Shown here in pieces: positions 33,254-41,546 of a stretch of 64,000 nt of DNA (position 1 is the first letter of the stretch; each line of letters opens with the position of its first letter). This DNA is from UBA2227 sp036677505 (GTDB lineage: Bacteria; Bacillota_I; Bacilli_A; Erysipelotrichales; Erysipelotrichaceae): positions 62,001-126,000 of the forward strand of contig JAVBWK010000021.1 in NCBI GenBank assembly GCA_036677505.1. Reading direction: 5' to 3'. The notes below the pieces were generated by a model. That model was not told the origin of the DNA, ran no database searches, and saw nothing but the letters and a program-made list of their open reading frames with translations. The position numbers and the translations under genes are program-made.

Positions 33254-33268
33254 AAATGGAGGATAACT

Positions 33269-33607
33269 ATGAAACTCGGGAAAATTATCGCTGTATTCGG
33301 CATATTGGCTATGACAGCCGCATTGGTATACGGATTTACCGTTGGTGACTTTGGAGCGGATGGTTCACTTATCCTGGCGAATCCCTGGGGGATCGTATCA
33401 CTGGTTGATTTATATACCGGATTCGTACTTTTTTCTATGTGGATTTACTTTCGTGAAAGTAATTTGATCATTGCCGTTATTTGGATCGTTGCCATGATGA
33501 TCCTTGGATTCTTCACCGGTGCAGTTTACGTCCTATACGCATTTTTAACCAGTAAGAATGACTGGCTCACTTTCTTTCTCGGTTCTAGAAAACAATCGCT
33601 GGTATGA
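33269..33607 (+). CDS. Small four-span membrane protein (DUF1475/DUF2834-like)
   Basis: A 112-residue protein with three to four hydrophobic segments and the motif NPWGIVSLVDLYTGF followed by a charged RES near residue 65, which resembles DUF1475/DUF2834-type proteins of unknown function. GGAGG before the ATG. It overlaps the following DUF3159-like gene by 4 nt, so the two are co-translated. Confidence 0.6.
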   Translation: MKLGKIIAVFGILAMTAALVYGFTVGDFGADGSLILANPWGIVSLVDLYTGFVLFSMWIYFRESNLIIAVIWIVAMMILGFFTGAVYVLYAFLTSKNDWLTFFLGSRKQSLV

Positions 33608-34272
33608 GCAAGGGCAAAGAAATACTCGAAGAGCTAACCTCAGTTTTTACCGGGAAAACGCTGGATGCCATCCTGCCTCCTTTGGCTTTTTTTGTGATTA
33701 ATTCAAGCTCAGGAATCACTAATGCCATCTCAGGCGCAATTATACTTTCGATTTCTTTTGGTATTTACCGTATGCTGAGAAAACAAACCGGGATCTATGC
33801 ATTGGTCGGTATGACAGGCATCCTGATTGCCGGTGTCTTTGCCTATCTTGCGGATAATGCGACTAATTATTTTCTGCCCGGAATCGTAACGAATGCTTTT
33901 GTTCTTGTATTCTCCTTAGTCACAATCATTATTGACAAACCTTTAGCTGCTTATGCGAGTCATCTGACCCGGGGATGGACATTGGAGTGGTTTTGGCGCA
34001 AGGATGTAAAGCCAGCGTATCGTGAAGTGACCGTGATGTGGTCGGTTTTCTTTCTGATTAGAACCATCATACAAGTCACTCTGTTTATGTCGGACAATGT
34101 GGATGCCCTTGTGTGGGCAAATACGATCATGGGATTGCCGGTTACAGTCGGTGTGCTTGTCTTAAGTTACATTTACGGTATTTGGCGATTACGGACATTA
34201 AAGGGGCCTGGTATCGATGAATACCTGGAAAATAAAACTGCCCCCTTTCGGGGGCAGACAAGAGGATTCTAA
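33604..34272 (+). CDS. DUF3159-like membrane protein
   Basis: A 222-residue protein with about six membrane helices. It matches the DUF3159-like pattern: LPPLAFFVINSSSG, a mid-protein TRGWTLEWFWRKDVKPAYRE segment, and FLIRTIIQVTLF. Function of the family is unknown. The last codons contain a GC-rich hairpin that serves as a terminator for the opposite strand. It overlaps the upstream small membrane gene. Confidence 0.6.
   Translation: MSKGKEILEELTSVFTGKTLDAILPPLAFFVINSSSGITNAISGAIILSISFGIYRMLRKQTGIYALVGMTGILIAGVFAYLADNATNYFLPGIVTNAFVLVFSLVTIIIDKPLAAYASHLTRGWTLEWFWRKDVKPAYREVTVMWSVFFLIRTIIQVTLFMSDNVDALVWANTIMGLPVTVGVLVLSYIYGIWRLRTLKGPGIDEYLENKTAPFRGQTRGF
34226..34257 (-). terminator. Terminator of the all/permease operon, inside the convergent gene
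   Basis: Minus strand CTGCCCCC-GAAA-GGGGGCAG followed by TTTTATTTT. It sits about 75 bp beyond the permease stop, within the final codons of the convergent DUF3159-like gene. Confidence 0.75.
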
Positions 34273-34332
34273 ACTAATAGGCTTAAAATGTTCGAAATGT
34301 TATTTCAATCTTATTGATAACCGATTCGCGAT

Positions 34333-35940
34333 TTACAAAACTTGCGTGATAAACAGTATCGCTCCTACGATGACCGCTGCAGTCACGGTGATGGGCAACA
34401 CTTTCTTCAAAACGACACCCTCCTGACCCAAAATACCAGCGGTGGTTGTACCTAAAATGACATTACCCGGGCAAATCGTATTACCGATAGCTCCGCCAGC
34501 CGTCTGTGCTCCTAAGATCGCAGCAACATTCAACGATAAAATTCTGGCTGTCGTTAATTGAAACTCGCCAAATAAAATATTTGAAGCCATATTCGAGCTG
34601 GTCATAAATGCACCTAACATGCCGACAACCGGAGCCAGAATGGCATAGCTCTTGCCTAAAGTAGATGCGATTCCTTGAGCCAGGATGACTGTCTGACCGG
34701 TTCCGCCCATGATTCTTGACATCAGGATAAATCCGAGCACAGCCAAAGCAGAAGGTAAGGTCTTCTCTAGCGAACGTCGAACTACGGCTTTACCGCCTTC
34801 TTTTTGAATCCAGCCGTGTTTCTTAAAAAAGACATACCCGATATAGGAAGATACTAGCAAAAATATCCCGGCATGAGTCAGTGGTGCTATGGGTGAGAAA
34901 GAAGCAACCGCTGAATTCACGTAGCCGTATCCGGTTATCGTTTCAGGAAAAGCAAAACCAAATTTGATCTGTCCCAGAAACCGTTTGATCGGTTGAATGA
35001 GTAAAATGAATAGGGTAATAAACGTAAGAACATAATAAGGCAGAAACGCCTGGTGCATGGACATGTTTTTCGGATAGTCTTGGACAAAATCGCTGTTTTT
35101 GCGATTCATCACTTTACTGTTTTCAATACGCCATGGTGTACCGTACATCTTTGTACGGCCTATCAAAAAGATAGCCACTAGAGAAATAACTGCAGGAACA
35201 AAAGCCGCCAATGTCTGATTTACCTGACTCAAGAATAACTGACCGCCGCCCTGAATGAGTGAAATCACAATGACAACAGGCAATCCCCGGATCAGCCCTT
35301 CTTTTTTACCATAAATCCAACTGATAGCGATTCCGGTGATAAAATTCCACACCCAGATAAAGGATGCTGCCCAAAGTGCAGTTTGTAAAAGCAGAGCCGG
35401 ATCTGCTGCCAGATTGGTTTGTAAAACCAGTGCATCCCAGGCAACAGCCAAAGTACCGAAGGTATTTGCCCAGGCGTGACCAATCAAGGGAATCAAAACT
35501 GCCCAAATCGGAGTAACGCCAATACCTACAAGCAATGGAGCCCCAACTGCAACAGGAACCCCAAAGCCGGTGATTCCTTGAAGAAAGCTCATAAATACCC
35601 AACCCAAAGCAATCACTTGTACCAATTCGTTGGGTGTGTACTTTTGCAATCCGTTTCTGAACACTGTGAAGGCTTTGGCCTCACTGACCACTTCAAACAA
35701 AAGAATGGCCGGCCACACAACGATCAGTACGACAAGTGTGCTCCAAACACCTTTAAGACTTTCAATCAAAACCAAAAATAAGTCTGCTTTATAGAAGAAC
35801 AAACCCGAAATCAAGGCAATACCAAATCCGATCGGAGCAGCTTTCGTTGCACCCCATTGGAAGCCGGCCATTAATACAAGCAATACGATGATGGGCAAAG
35901 CAGCCACAAGCCACATCCCTATGTTCAATGGAATATTCAT
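34333..35940 (-). CDS. LctP-family (L-lactate/glycolate) permease
   Basis: A 535-residue carrier with about 13 membrane helices. It contains GITGFGVPVAVGAPLLVGIG and IGHAWANTFGTLAVAWDAL, typical of the lactate permease family, and a late TSSNMASNILFG segment. Known members move lactate or glycolate with protons. Here it is the last gene of an operon for oxalurate/oxamate metabolism; oxamate is a close analogue of pyruvate and lactate, so it is a reasonable cargo (inference). GAGAGGG precedes the ATG. Confidence 0.88.
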   Translation of the reverse strand: MNIPLNIGMWLVAALPIIVLLVLMAGFQWGATKAAPIGFGIALISGLFFYKADLFLVLIESLKGVWSTLVVLIVVWPAILLFEVVSEAKAFTVFRNGLQKYTPNELVQVIALGWVFMSFLQGITGFGVPVAVGAPLLVGIGVTPIWAVLIPLIGHAWANTFGTLAVAWDALVLQTNLAADPALLLQTALWAASFIWVWNFITGIAISWIYGKKEGLIRGLPVVIVISLIQGGGQLFLSQVNQTLAAFVPAVISLVAIFLIGRTKMYGTPWRIENSKVMNRKNSDFVQDYPKNMSMHQAFLPYYVLTFITLFILLIQPIKRFLGQIKFGFAFPETITGYGYVNSAVASFSPIAPLTHAGIFLLVSSYIGYVFFKKHGWIQKEGGKAVVRRSLEKTLPSALAVLGFILMSRIMGGTGQTVILAQGIASTLGKSYAILAPVVGMLGAFMTSSNMASNILFGEFQLTTARILSLNVAAILGAQTAGGAIGNTICPGNVILGTTTAGILGQEGVVLKKVLPITVTAAVIVGAILFITQVL

Positions 35941-35970
35941 ATCCCTAACCCTCTCTATCAGAAATAAAAG

Positions 35971-37206
35971 CTATTTTTGAAATTCCTCTACTAATTTTGC
36001 AGCAAATTTAGCTAATGCTAAATCTGTACCGTAGGAACTTATGAGTGTCATGCTTAAGGGCATTTCATCATGAAAAACAAGAGGAACTGTCACCTGAGGG
36101 CAAGACGTTAACGGAGAAATACATAAAAAATTTGTGGAAATCGCACGTGTGCGATTAATTTCCTCAAGTGAAGTCGTTCTTAATGGAGCAACTGAAGCTG
36201 TCGTCGGTAAACATAGAATAGCATTTTTAGGAAGAAATGAATGAAAATAATCTGAAATTCTTTGTTTGTCTCTCAATGCATCTTTATATTGATTTCTGGT
36301 AATTGTTGATGCCCATTCTAATCGTTCTTTAGGTCCTCGAGATAACCGAGGTTTGTACTTTTGGATCCATCCACCGTAACTTTCCCAAACTTCATAACCT
36401 TGCACTATTCTAAATGTCTCAATCCATTTTTCAAGACCTTCAGGTGCAACTCTTACATGACTTATACTTTGAAATCGGGATGCTGTAAAATCAACTGCTG
36501 GTTTGATTGAACTGTATACATCAAGGTCCAGTGCCTCAAAACAATCATCTGCAATATACAATTGACAAAATTCAATAGATTCATTGTCTTGGCCTAAAAG
36601 CACTTCTGAAACTCTTACAAATACATCAGGATTAGCCGCAACATAGCCTAAAACATCCATGCTCTCACAATAAGGTGCTTCCCCATCATTCGGCACCCTT
36701 TTGTAGGTTGGTCTCATGCCAAGCAATCCATTATAAGCCGCAGGCACTCTAACAGAACCCAAACAATCACTGCCTGTTGCGAAGTCGACCAATCCTCCCG
36801 CCGTAGCTGCGCCTGAGCCAGCCGAAGACCCACCAGTAAATCTTCGAATATCATGTGGGTTCATCGGGGATCCATAGTTCCAGTTTTCACCACTAATACT
36901 GAAACAAAGCTCATCACAGACAGTTTTCCCAACTAGGTCTGCACCAGCATCTAATAACTTTAAAACAGAACTAGCAGTTTTATTATCTGGTTCATGAGTT
37001 TTTAACCAATCTGGATGTCCATTACTGTAAGTACTTCCTTTAATCATAAAAACATCTTTTACTGCAAAAGCTAGATCACTTAAAGGTCCTGTCTCAGAAC
37101 CTTCAATAGCAATATGATTTTCTCTAACGAATGCTTGTAAAGGATCATAAGGCGGTTGATCAGAGACAACTAGTTTTGGTAATCCTAAAAATTTATGTTT
37201 ATCCAT
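35971..37206 (-). CDS. Amidase-signature hydrolase, candidate oxamate/ureide amidase
   Basis: A 411-residue amidase-signature enzyme with the Ser-cisSer-Lys triad: Lys in AFAVKDVFMIKG, cis-Ser in GGSSAGSGAATAGG, and the nucleophile in DCLGSVRVPAAY. The LGSVRVPA form is closer to AMI1-like than to GatA-like enzymes; no GatB or GatC lies nearby, so it is not a tRNA amidotransferase. Its place between a permease and the allFGH genes suggests hydrolysis of an amide of that pathway (oxamate, or a ureide). Base composition is more AT-rich than the all genes. GGGAGG precedes the ATG. Confidence 0.82.
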   Translation of the reverse strand: MDKHKFLGLPKLVVSDQPPYDPLQAFVRENHIAIEGSETGPLSDLAFAVKDVFMIKGSTYSNGHPDWLKTHEPDNKTASSVLKLLDAGADLVGKTVCDELCFSISGENWNYGSPMNPHDIRRFTGGSSAGSGAATAGGLVDFATGSDCLGSVRVPAAYNGLLGMRPTYKRVPNDGEAPYCESMDVLGYVAANPDVFVRVSEVLLGQDNESIEFCQLYIADDCFEALDLDVYSSIKPAVDFTASRFQSISHVRVAPEGLEKWIETFRIVQGYEVWESYGGWIQKYKPRLSRGPKERLEWASTITRNQYKDALRDKQRISDYFHSFLPKNAILCLPTTASVAPLRTTSLEEINRTRAISTNFLCISPLTSCPQVTVPLVFHDEMPLSMTLISSYGTDLALAKFAAKLVEEFQK

Positions 37207-37251
37207 TTCTTCCTCCCAATAAATTTCGTTTCAATAATACTAGCATATAGA

Positions 37252-37287
37252 AGTTGAAGCATTAAGACAATTCTTAATGCTCCAACT
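37252..37287. repeat. Long inverted repeat between the Nramp-like and amidase genes
   Basis: AGTTG-A-AGCATTAAGA, loop CAAT, TCTTAATGCT-C-CAACT: 15 of 16 positions pair. No T-tract follows on either strand, so it is not a standard terminator. It could be an RNA processing or stability element, or an operator. Confidence 0.6.
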
Positions 37288-37301
37288 GAGTGTAAATACA
37301 A

Positions 37302-38525
37302 TTAAAACTTTAGTAGTGCTTTTAATGCGTTATATAACGTCCACATTCCTAAACCAAAGGTAACAACTACAGAGAGACTGCTTAGCAAGTTCTGAGTCAA
37401 GTTGTTTTTAAATTTACCTAAGTACTCTTTATTAGCGGCAACTACAAACAAAATTGAAATGAATGGCAAAAACACACCACTTGTAGCTTGTGCAAAAACA
37501 ATAATTGATGTTGGTCTAGCTCCAAACATCGCAAATCCCATACCTATTAAAACAGCAATAGTTGCTACTACTTTTGGCCGATAATCATTTTGCTTATTCC
37601 ACTTGAACACTCTTCCAAAGATTACACCTGTCATATAAGGTGTAGCAATAGCAGAAGACAATCCCGCAAAAACTAATCCAGTACTTCCAAAAATTCTGGC
37701 CCAGCTGCCCAATACCGGTTCAAGCGATTTTGAGTATACTATTGGACTATTAACTATAGTGCCTGAGCCAAAGAGAACTGCAGACGTTGTAATGATTAAG
37801 GCCAGTGTCATTAGAACCCCAAGTGACACATTTAGTTTAGTATCGAAGTATGAATCATCAAGATCCTTTTCATCATGCCATTTATCGGCACTCGCGATGG
37901 AGTGGAAAACAAGATTAATAGCAATGATTGTCGTACCAATTAAGGCGACTGTATTAACCAATGCTCCATTAGGAACTGAAGGAATAAAACCCTTTAAGAT
38001 AGCTAAGTAATCAGGTTTTGATACTACTGCAGTGATTACGAAAATGACCCCCATGACACCAACAAACATTTTCATAATTAACTCAATAATTTTGGGAGTC
38101 GAGAATATAATTGCTGCTAAAGAAACCAATCCCATTATTAAAGCAGCTAGCCAAACTTCTAAACCGAAAATATCGCTAAAACCTGCCGTAGCACCAATTA
38201 GATTTCCTGCTTCAAATCCTAATGCAGTTAACCCAATTGCAGATGCAATAAGAAGAGTAACGAATACTTTCCATGCATTGGATTTGAATAGTTCCAAAGA
38301 TGCATCTACAATATTTCGTTTACCAACAATTGCTAACCTTGAAGCCATATTCATAATGATAACTAATGAAATCCCCGAAAAAAGAACTGACCATAGTAGG
38401 GCATAACCAAAGTTTACTCCGGACAGTGTTGATGTTGTAATCGTGCCTGGACCAATAAAGGCGCTGGTGATTACTGCTGCTGGACCAGCAGCTTTTACTC
38501 TTTGCCAAAATGTTTTCTTTTCCAC
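37302..38525 (-). CDS. Nramp-superfamily transporter lacking canonical metal ligands
   Basis: A 407-residue LeuT-fold membrane protein with about 11 helices. In helix 1 the metal motif DPGN is replaced by GPGT (residues 25-28, FIGPGTITT), and in helix 6 the M-P-H motif is V-F-H (206-208). The Asp, Asn and Met that bind Mn/Fe are therefore missing, so metal transport is unlikely. The GPG form recalls B. subtilis YcsG, which sits in the 5-oxoproline gene group. An organic amide or acid of the oxalurate route is the inferred cargo. The start is GTG with AGGAGG upstream. Confidence 0.8.
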   Translation of the reverse strand: MEKKTFWQRVKAAGPAAVITSAFIGPGTITTSTLSGVNFGYALLWSVLFSGISLVIIMNMASRLAIVGKRNIVDASLELFKSNAWKVFVTLLIASAIGLTALGFEAGNLIGATAGFSDIFGLEVWLAALIMGLVSLAAIIFSTPKIIELIMKMFVGVMGVIFVITAVVSKPDYLAILKGFIPSVPNGALVNTVALIGTTIIAINLVFHSIASADKWHDEKDLDDSYFDTKLNVSLGVLMTLALIITTSAVLFGSGTIVNSPIVYSKSLEPVLGSWARIFGSTGLVFAGLSSAIATPYMTGVIFGRVFKWNKQNDYRPKVVATIAVLIGMGFAMFGARPTSIIVFAQATSGVFLPFISILFVVAANKEYLGKFKNNLTQNLLSSLSVVVTFGLGMWTLYNALKALLKF

Positions 38526-38572
38526 TTTCTTTCCTCCTTGTAGTGGTACATCTTCCCTCTTATTAGGTTCAA

Positions 38573-39988
38573 CTACATTTCATAATACTTTGCAAAATTT
38601 TCCAATGCCTTAACGAAACATTCGAGCGGCGCACGGACGATGCCGGCCCCCACCTGACCGATGCCTGGTTTTTTATGCGCCATACCTGTATTGATGACAG
38701 GCGTACTGCCTGTTTCAACCACTTTGCGAACATCGATGGCCGTTGCCGTGCCCACGAAGTTCATAGTCGGAATGATATAATGCGGACTCAGTCCGACGCA
38801 GATATCCTGCATTTCCTTGGAGTAGGCAATGGCTTCATCCACGGAACTTGCTCCGACAAAACGCACGACCGCCGGTGCGGAACCCATGGCGAAACCACCG
38901 ATACCGAAAGTTTCGACAATGGCACTGTCGCCGATATCCGGGTTTGCATCATCGGCTGAGTATCCGGGGAAGTACAATCCTTTCGGCTGGTTGACCGGTG
39001 CTTCAAACCACTGTTCGCCCAATGCACTGATCTTGATGCCAAAGTTGGTCCCATTTCTGCTTAATGTCGTAACGACCGTGCTGTTTGGAATATTTTTCAC
39101 CGGATCACAGATGGCTTTCCCGGAGGCCATCGCAATGTTTAGGAAAAACTGATCGTTTCCGGTAATAAATTCAGTAATTTTGTGCAGTTCCTCTTTACTA
39201 TCAACGACTTGAACCAGATACTTCATGATTTCCCGGACAAACAGAGAACTTGCTCCGGTATTTCGCTGATGCATTTCGTCACCCATGGCCAAAGCTTTTG
39301 CAACGATGACTTTCAACGAGATAGGTCCTGACAAGGCCAACGCCTTTTTCATGGCAGGCCCTAATGACGTTTCCAACCACTTTAACCGCTCAATCACTTC
39401 AGGTCCGTTAGCGCCAAAGCGCATGACCTTTCCCAATCCTTCATTGAAGGCGCAATATGCTTTATTCCCGTAAGAAGTGTTGGTCACTTCCCACAAAGGC
39501 ATTGAATAAGTGATCATCCCGGTCATCGGACCGACCGCTCCCATGCTGTGATTGTTTCTGAATTTGATTTTACCGCTCTTTACCAGTTCCTCTGATTCTT
39601 CAAGACTGGATGACAATCCTTCATACAGGATAGCCCCAAGAATAGCTCCTTGAAGCGGACCGCACATATCTTCCCAGGCAATTGGCGGTCCGGCATGACC
39701 GATGGTGTACTTATCCATACCTTCGAGAACTTCGTGTGCATATTTGATATCTGTCAAAACCGGTTCAGCATTGTTCATAATATCGAATGCCTTTTTGTTT
39801 GCTTCTTCAATTTCAGGAATGCTCAGTTTTGATAAAAGTGAAGCAAGTTTTGCATTTCCGCCGGCCGCCGGCCGCCACTCAACATGAACGGCAGACACCT
39901 TCTGTTCTACAACCGTTTCATAGAATGTTTCCAAGCCGATGTTAGTTACTCTTAAAGATTGATTAAATAGTTCATTTACTCTTGACAT
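38573..39988 (-). CDS. allG: Oxamate carbamoyltransferase subunit AllG (YlbE, DUF1116)
   Basis: A 471-residue DUF1116 protein. It shows GHAGPPIAWEDMCGPLQGAILGA and the later segments MGAVGPMTGMITYSMP and NRNTG-like HQRNTGASS typical of this family. E. coli YlbE (AllG) was reported as one of three subunits of oxamic transcarbamylase, which splits oxalurate with phosphate into oxamate and carbamoyl phosphate. Here it follows fdrA by 10 nt, in the same order of function as in enterobacteria. AGGAGG before ATG. Confidence 0.85.
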   Translation of the reverse strand: MSRVNELFNQSLRVTNIGLETFYETVVEQKVSAVHVEWRPAAGGNAKLASLLSKLSIPEIEEANKKAFDIMNNAEPVLTDIKYAHEVLEGMDKYTIGHAGPPIAWEDMCGPLQGAILGAILYEGLSSSLEESEELVKSGKIKFRNNHSMGAVGPMTGMITYSMPLWEVTNTSYGNKAYCAFNEGLGKVMRFGANGPEVIERLKWLETSLGPAMKKALALSGPISLKVIVAKALAMGDEMHQRNTGASSLFVREIMKYLVQVVDSKEELHKITEFITGNDQFFLNIAMASGKAICDPVKNIPNSTVVTTLSRNGTNFGIKISALGEQWFEAPVNQPKGLYFPGYSADDANPDIGDSAIVETFGIGGFAMGSAPAVVRFVGASSVDEAIAYSKEMQDICVGLSPHYIIPTMNFVGTATAIDVRKVVETGSTPVINTGMAHKKPGIGQVGAGIVRAPLECFVKALENFAKYYEM

Positions 39989-39998
39989 ATCTTGCCTC

Positions 39999-41546
39999 CT
40001 AAAGTTTTGCTAAGATACGAGCAGCAAACTGTGCTGCCTGCGCATTGGTTGGAAGTACAATGACTCCGGCATTTTTCAATTTTGCTACCTGATCACTCAG
40101 TACTTGCGGGTCTTTTTCTGTACCGCAAACCGAAGCAATATAGGTGATATGCCGATTCCCTTGCTGTGCTTTGGCTTGCTCAACAGCAGAAGCAACAGCA
40201 CCTGCCGGATCCGGATGACTTCCGTAACCCAAGACACAATCCAACAGAATAACGGCCGTCTGCGGATCAGATGCTTCCTTAATGATACGTTGAGAGCGCA
40301 ATTTCGGTTCGATCATCGGATGAGGCATGCCATCAGTGAAATAATCATCTCCCATATCCAATATTGAGTTTTCCTGACTAACTTCAACATCAGCCAGACC
40401 GAACTCTTTATCAATTGCGATATTCGAGTAGATATTTCCGATCTTTTTGTCAAGAATCAACATACCTTCATAAGCAAGGGTTCCACCTGTGTACAAGCCT
40501 CGGATGTATTTTTTCCCGTAAAGTTTCTTCGCTTCAACTTCAACCAAATCATTCAATTGAGCCTCAGTGAATCCATCTAAACTTGAATCCAGAGTACCTT
40601 TTGACAAAGTTACTAAGTGCTTCGCTGCTTCTTCAATAGTTTCCGTTGCAATTGTGTCCGTTCCTTTCACAAGACTCGGATCTCCACCCAGGAAACAGGC
40701 TACGACTGGTTTTGAAATATTCTTCACTTTTTCTAAGATTTTTACCATGACTTCTTTTGCCGGTGGTTTCGACACAATTCCGATGACATGTGTTTCAGGA
40801 TCGTTAGCCAATGCATCCAAGCTCAAAAGCATCATTTTACCGCCGATATCTTTCTTCAAGTCGCGACCGCCGGTTCCTAAGGCTTGCGAAATACCGCCGC
40901 CGAGCTTGTCAATAATGACCGTCAGCTCTTGTAACCCGGTTCCTGAGGCTGCGACCAGGCCGATATTCCCTTTTCGGACAACGTTGGCAAATCCAAGGGC
41001 TACCCCGTTGATAATGGCTGTGCCGCAGTCCGGCCCCATCATCAGCAATTGATTGGCAACCGCATAATCTTTCAATTCATTCTCTTCTTCAACCGTGATG
41101 TTATCCGAGAATAATAGTACATGCATCCCATTCTTAAGACATTTCATCGTTTCCGCAGCAGCAAAACGGCCAGGCAGTGATACAATGGCGAAATTGAGTC
41201 CGTCCATTTTCTTGACAGCTGCATCAATCGTTTTAACTTTCACTTTCCCAGTGCCTTCATCCGATTTGTTCTTGTTTTCAAATTGTTCATCCAGCGTTTT
41301 GATCGCCAAATCGATAACCGCCTGTGATACGGCTTTGATACCAATCACTAAGTCATTACCGGTAACTTTGCTTGCCAGTTCTTCAGACAAAATTCCCGAA
41401 CTTTTCATCAGTTCCTTATTATGGTCTGTACCCATCATAACCGCTGCTTCCAGCACTCCGGGTATACCGCTCAATTTGCTTGAAAACAGCATCAGAGTCA
41501 CGGAGTCAAAATAGGCATTGTGCTTAATAACATTATGAATCATCAT
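39999..41546 (-). CDS. allF: Oxamate carbamoyltransferase subunit AllF (FdrA)
   Basis: A 515-residue FdrA-family protein related to succinyl-CoA synthetase alpha/beta domains. It has VAASGTGLQELTVIID and ALGTGGRDL (nucleotide/phosphate-binding Gly loops) and a second half with LLDCVLGYGSHPDPA. FdrA is the AllF subunit of the oxamate-forming carbamoyltransferase in E. coli. Its start overlaps the DUF2877 stop, giving strict co-translation of the complex. GGAGG 6 nt upstream. Confidence 0.88.
   Translation of the reverse strand: MMIHNVIKHNAYFDSVTLMLFSSKLSGIPGVLEAAVMMGTDHNKELMKSSGILSEELASKVTGNDLVIGIKAVSQAVIDLAIKTLDEQFENKNKSDEGTGKVKVKTIDAAVKKMDGLNFAIVSLPGRFAAAETMKCLKNGMHVLLFSDNITVEEENELKDYAVANQLLMMGPDCGTAIINGVALGFANVVRKGNIGLVAASGTGLQELTVIIDKLGGGISQALGTGGRDLKKDIGGKMMLLSLDALANDPETHVIGIVSKPPAKEVMVKILEKVKNISKPVVACFLGGDPSLVKGTDTIATETIEEAAKHLVTLSKGTLDSSLDGFTEAQLNDLVEVEAKKLYGKKYIRGLYTGGTLAYEGMLILDKKIGNIYSNIAIDKEFGLADVEVSQENSILDMGDDYFTDGMPHPMIEPKLRSQRIIKEASDPQTAVILLDCVLGYGSHPDPAGAVASAVEQAKAQQGNRHITYIASVCGTEKDPQVLSDQVAKLKNAGVIVLPTNAQAAQFAARILAKL

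Noticed and set aside
35971..37206. GatA subunit of tRNA amidotransferase
   Set aside because: No gatB or gatC nearby, and the LGSVRVPA motif differs from the GatA form.
37252..37287. Terminator between the Nramp-like and amidase genes
   Set aside because: The stem is strong but no run of T follows on either strand.
35971..38525. Genomic island or prophage remnant
   Set aside because: Composition shifts, but there is no integrase, transposase, attachment repeat or tRNA target at the borders.
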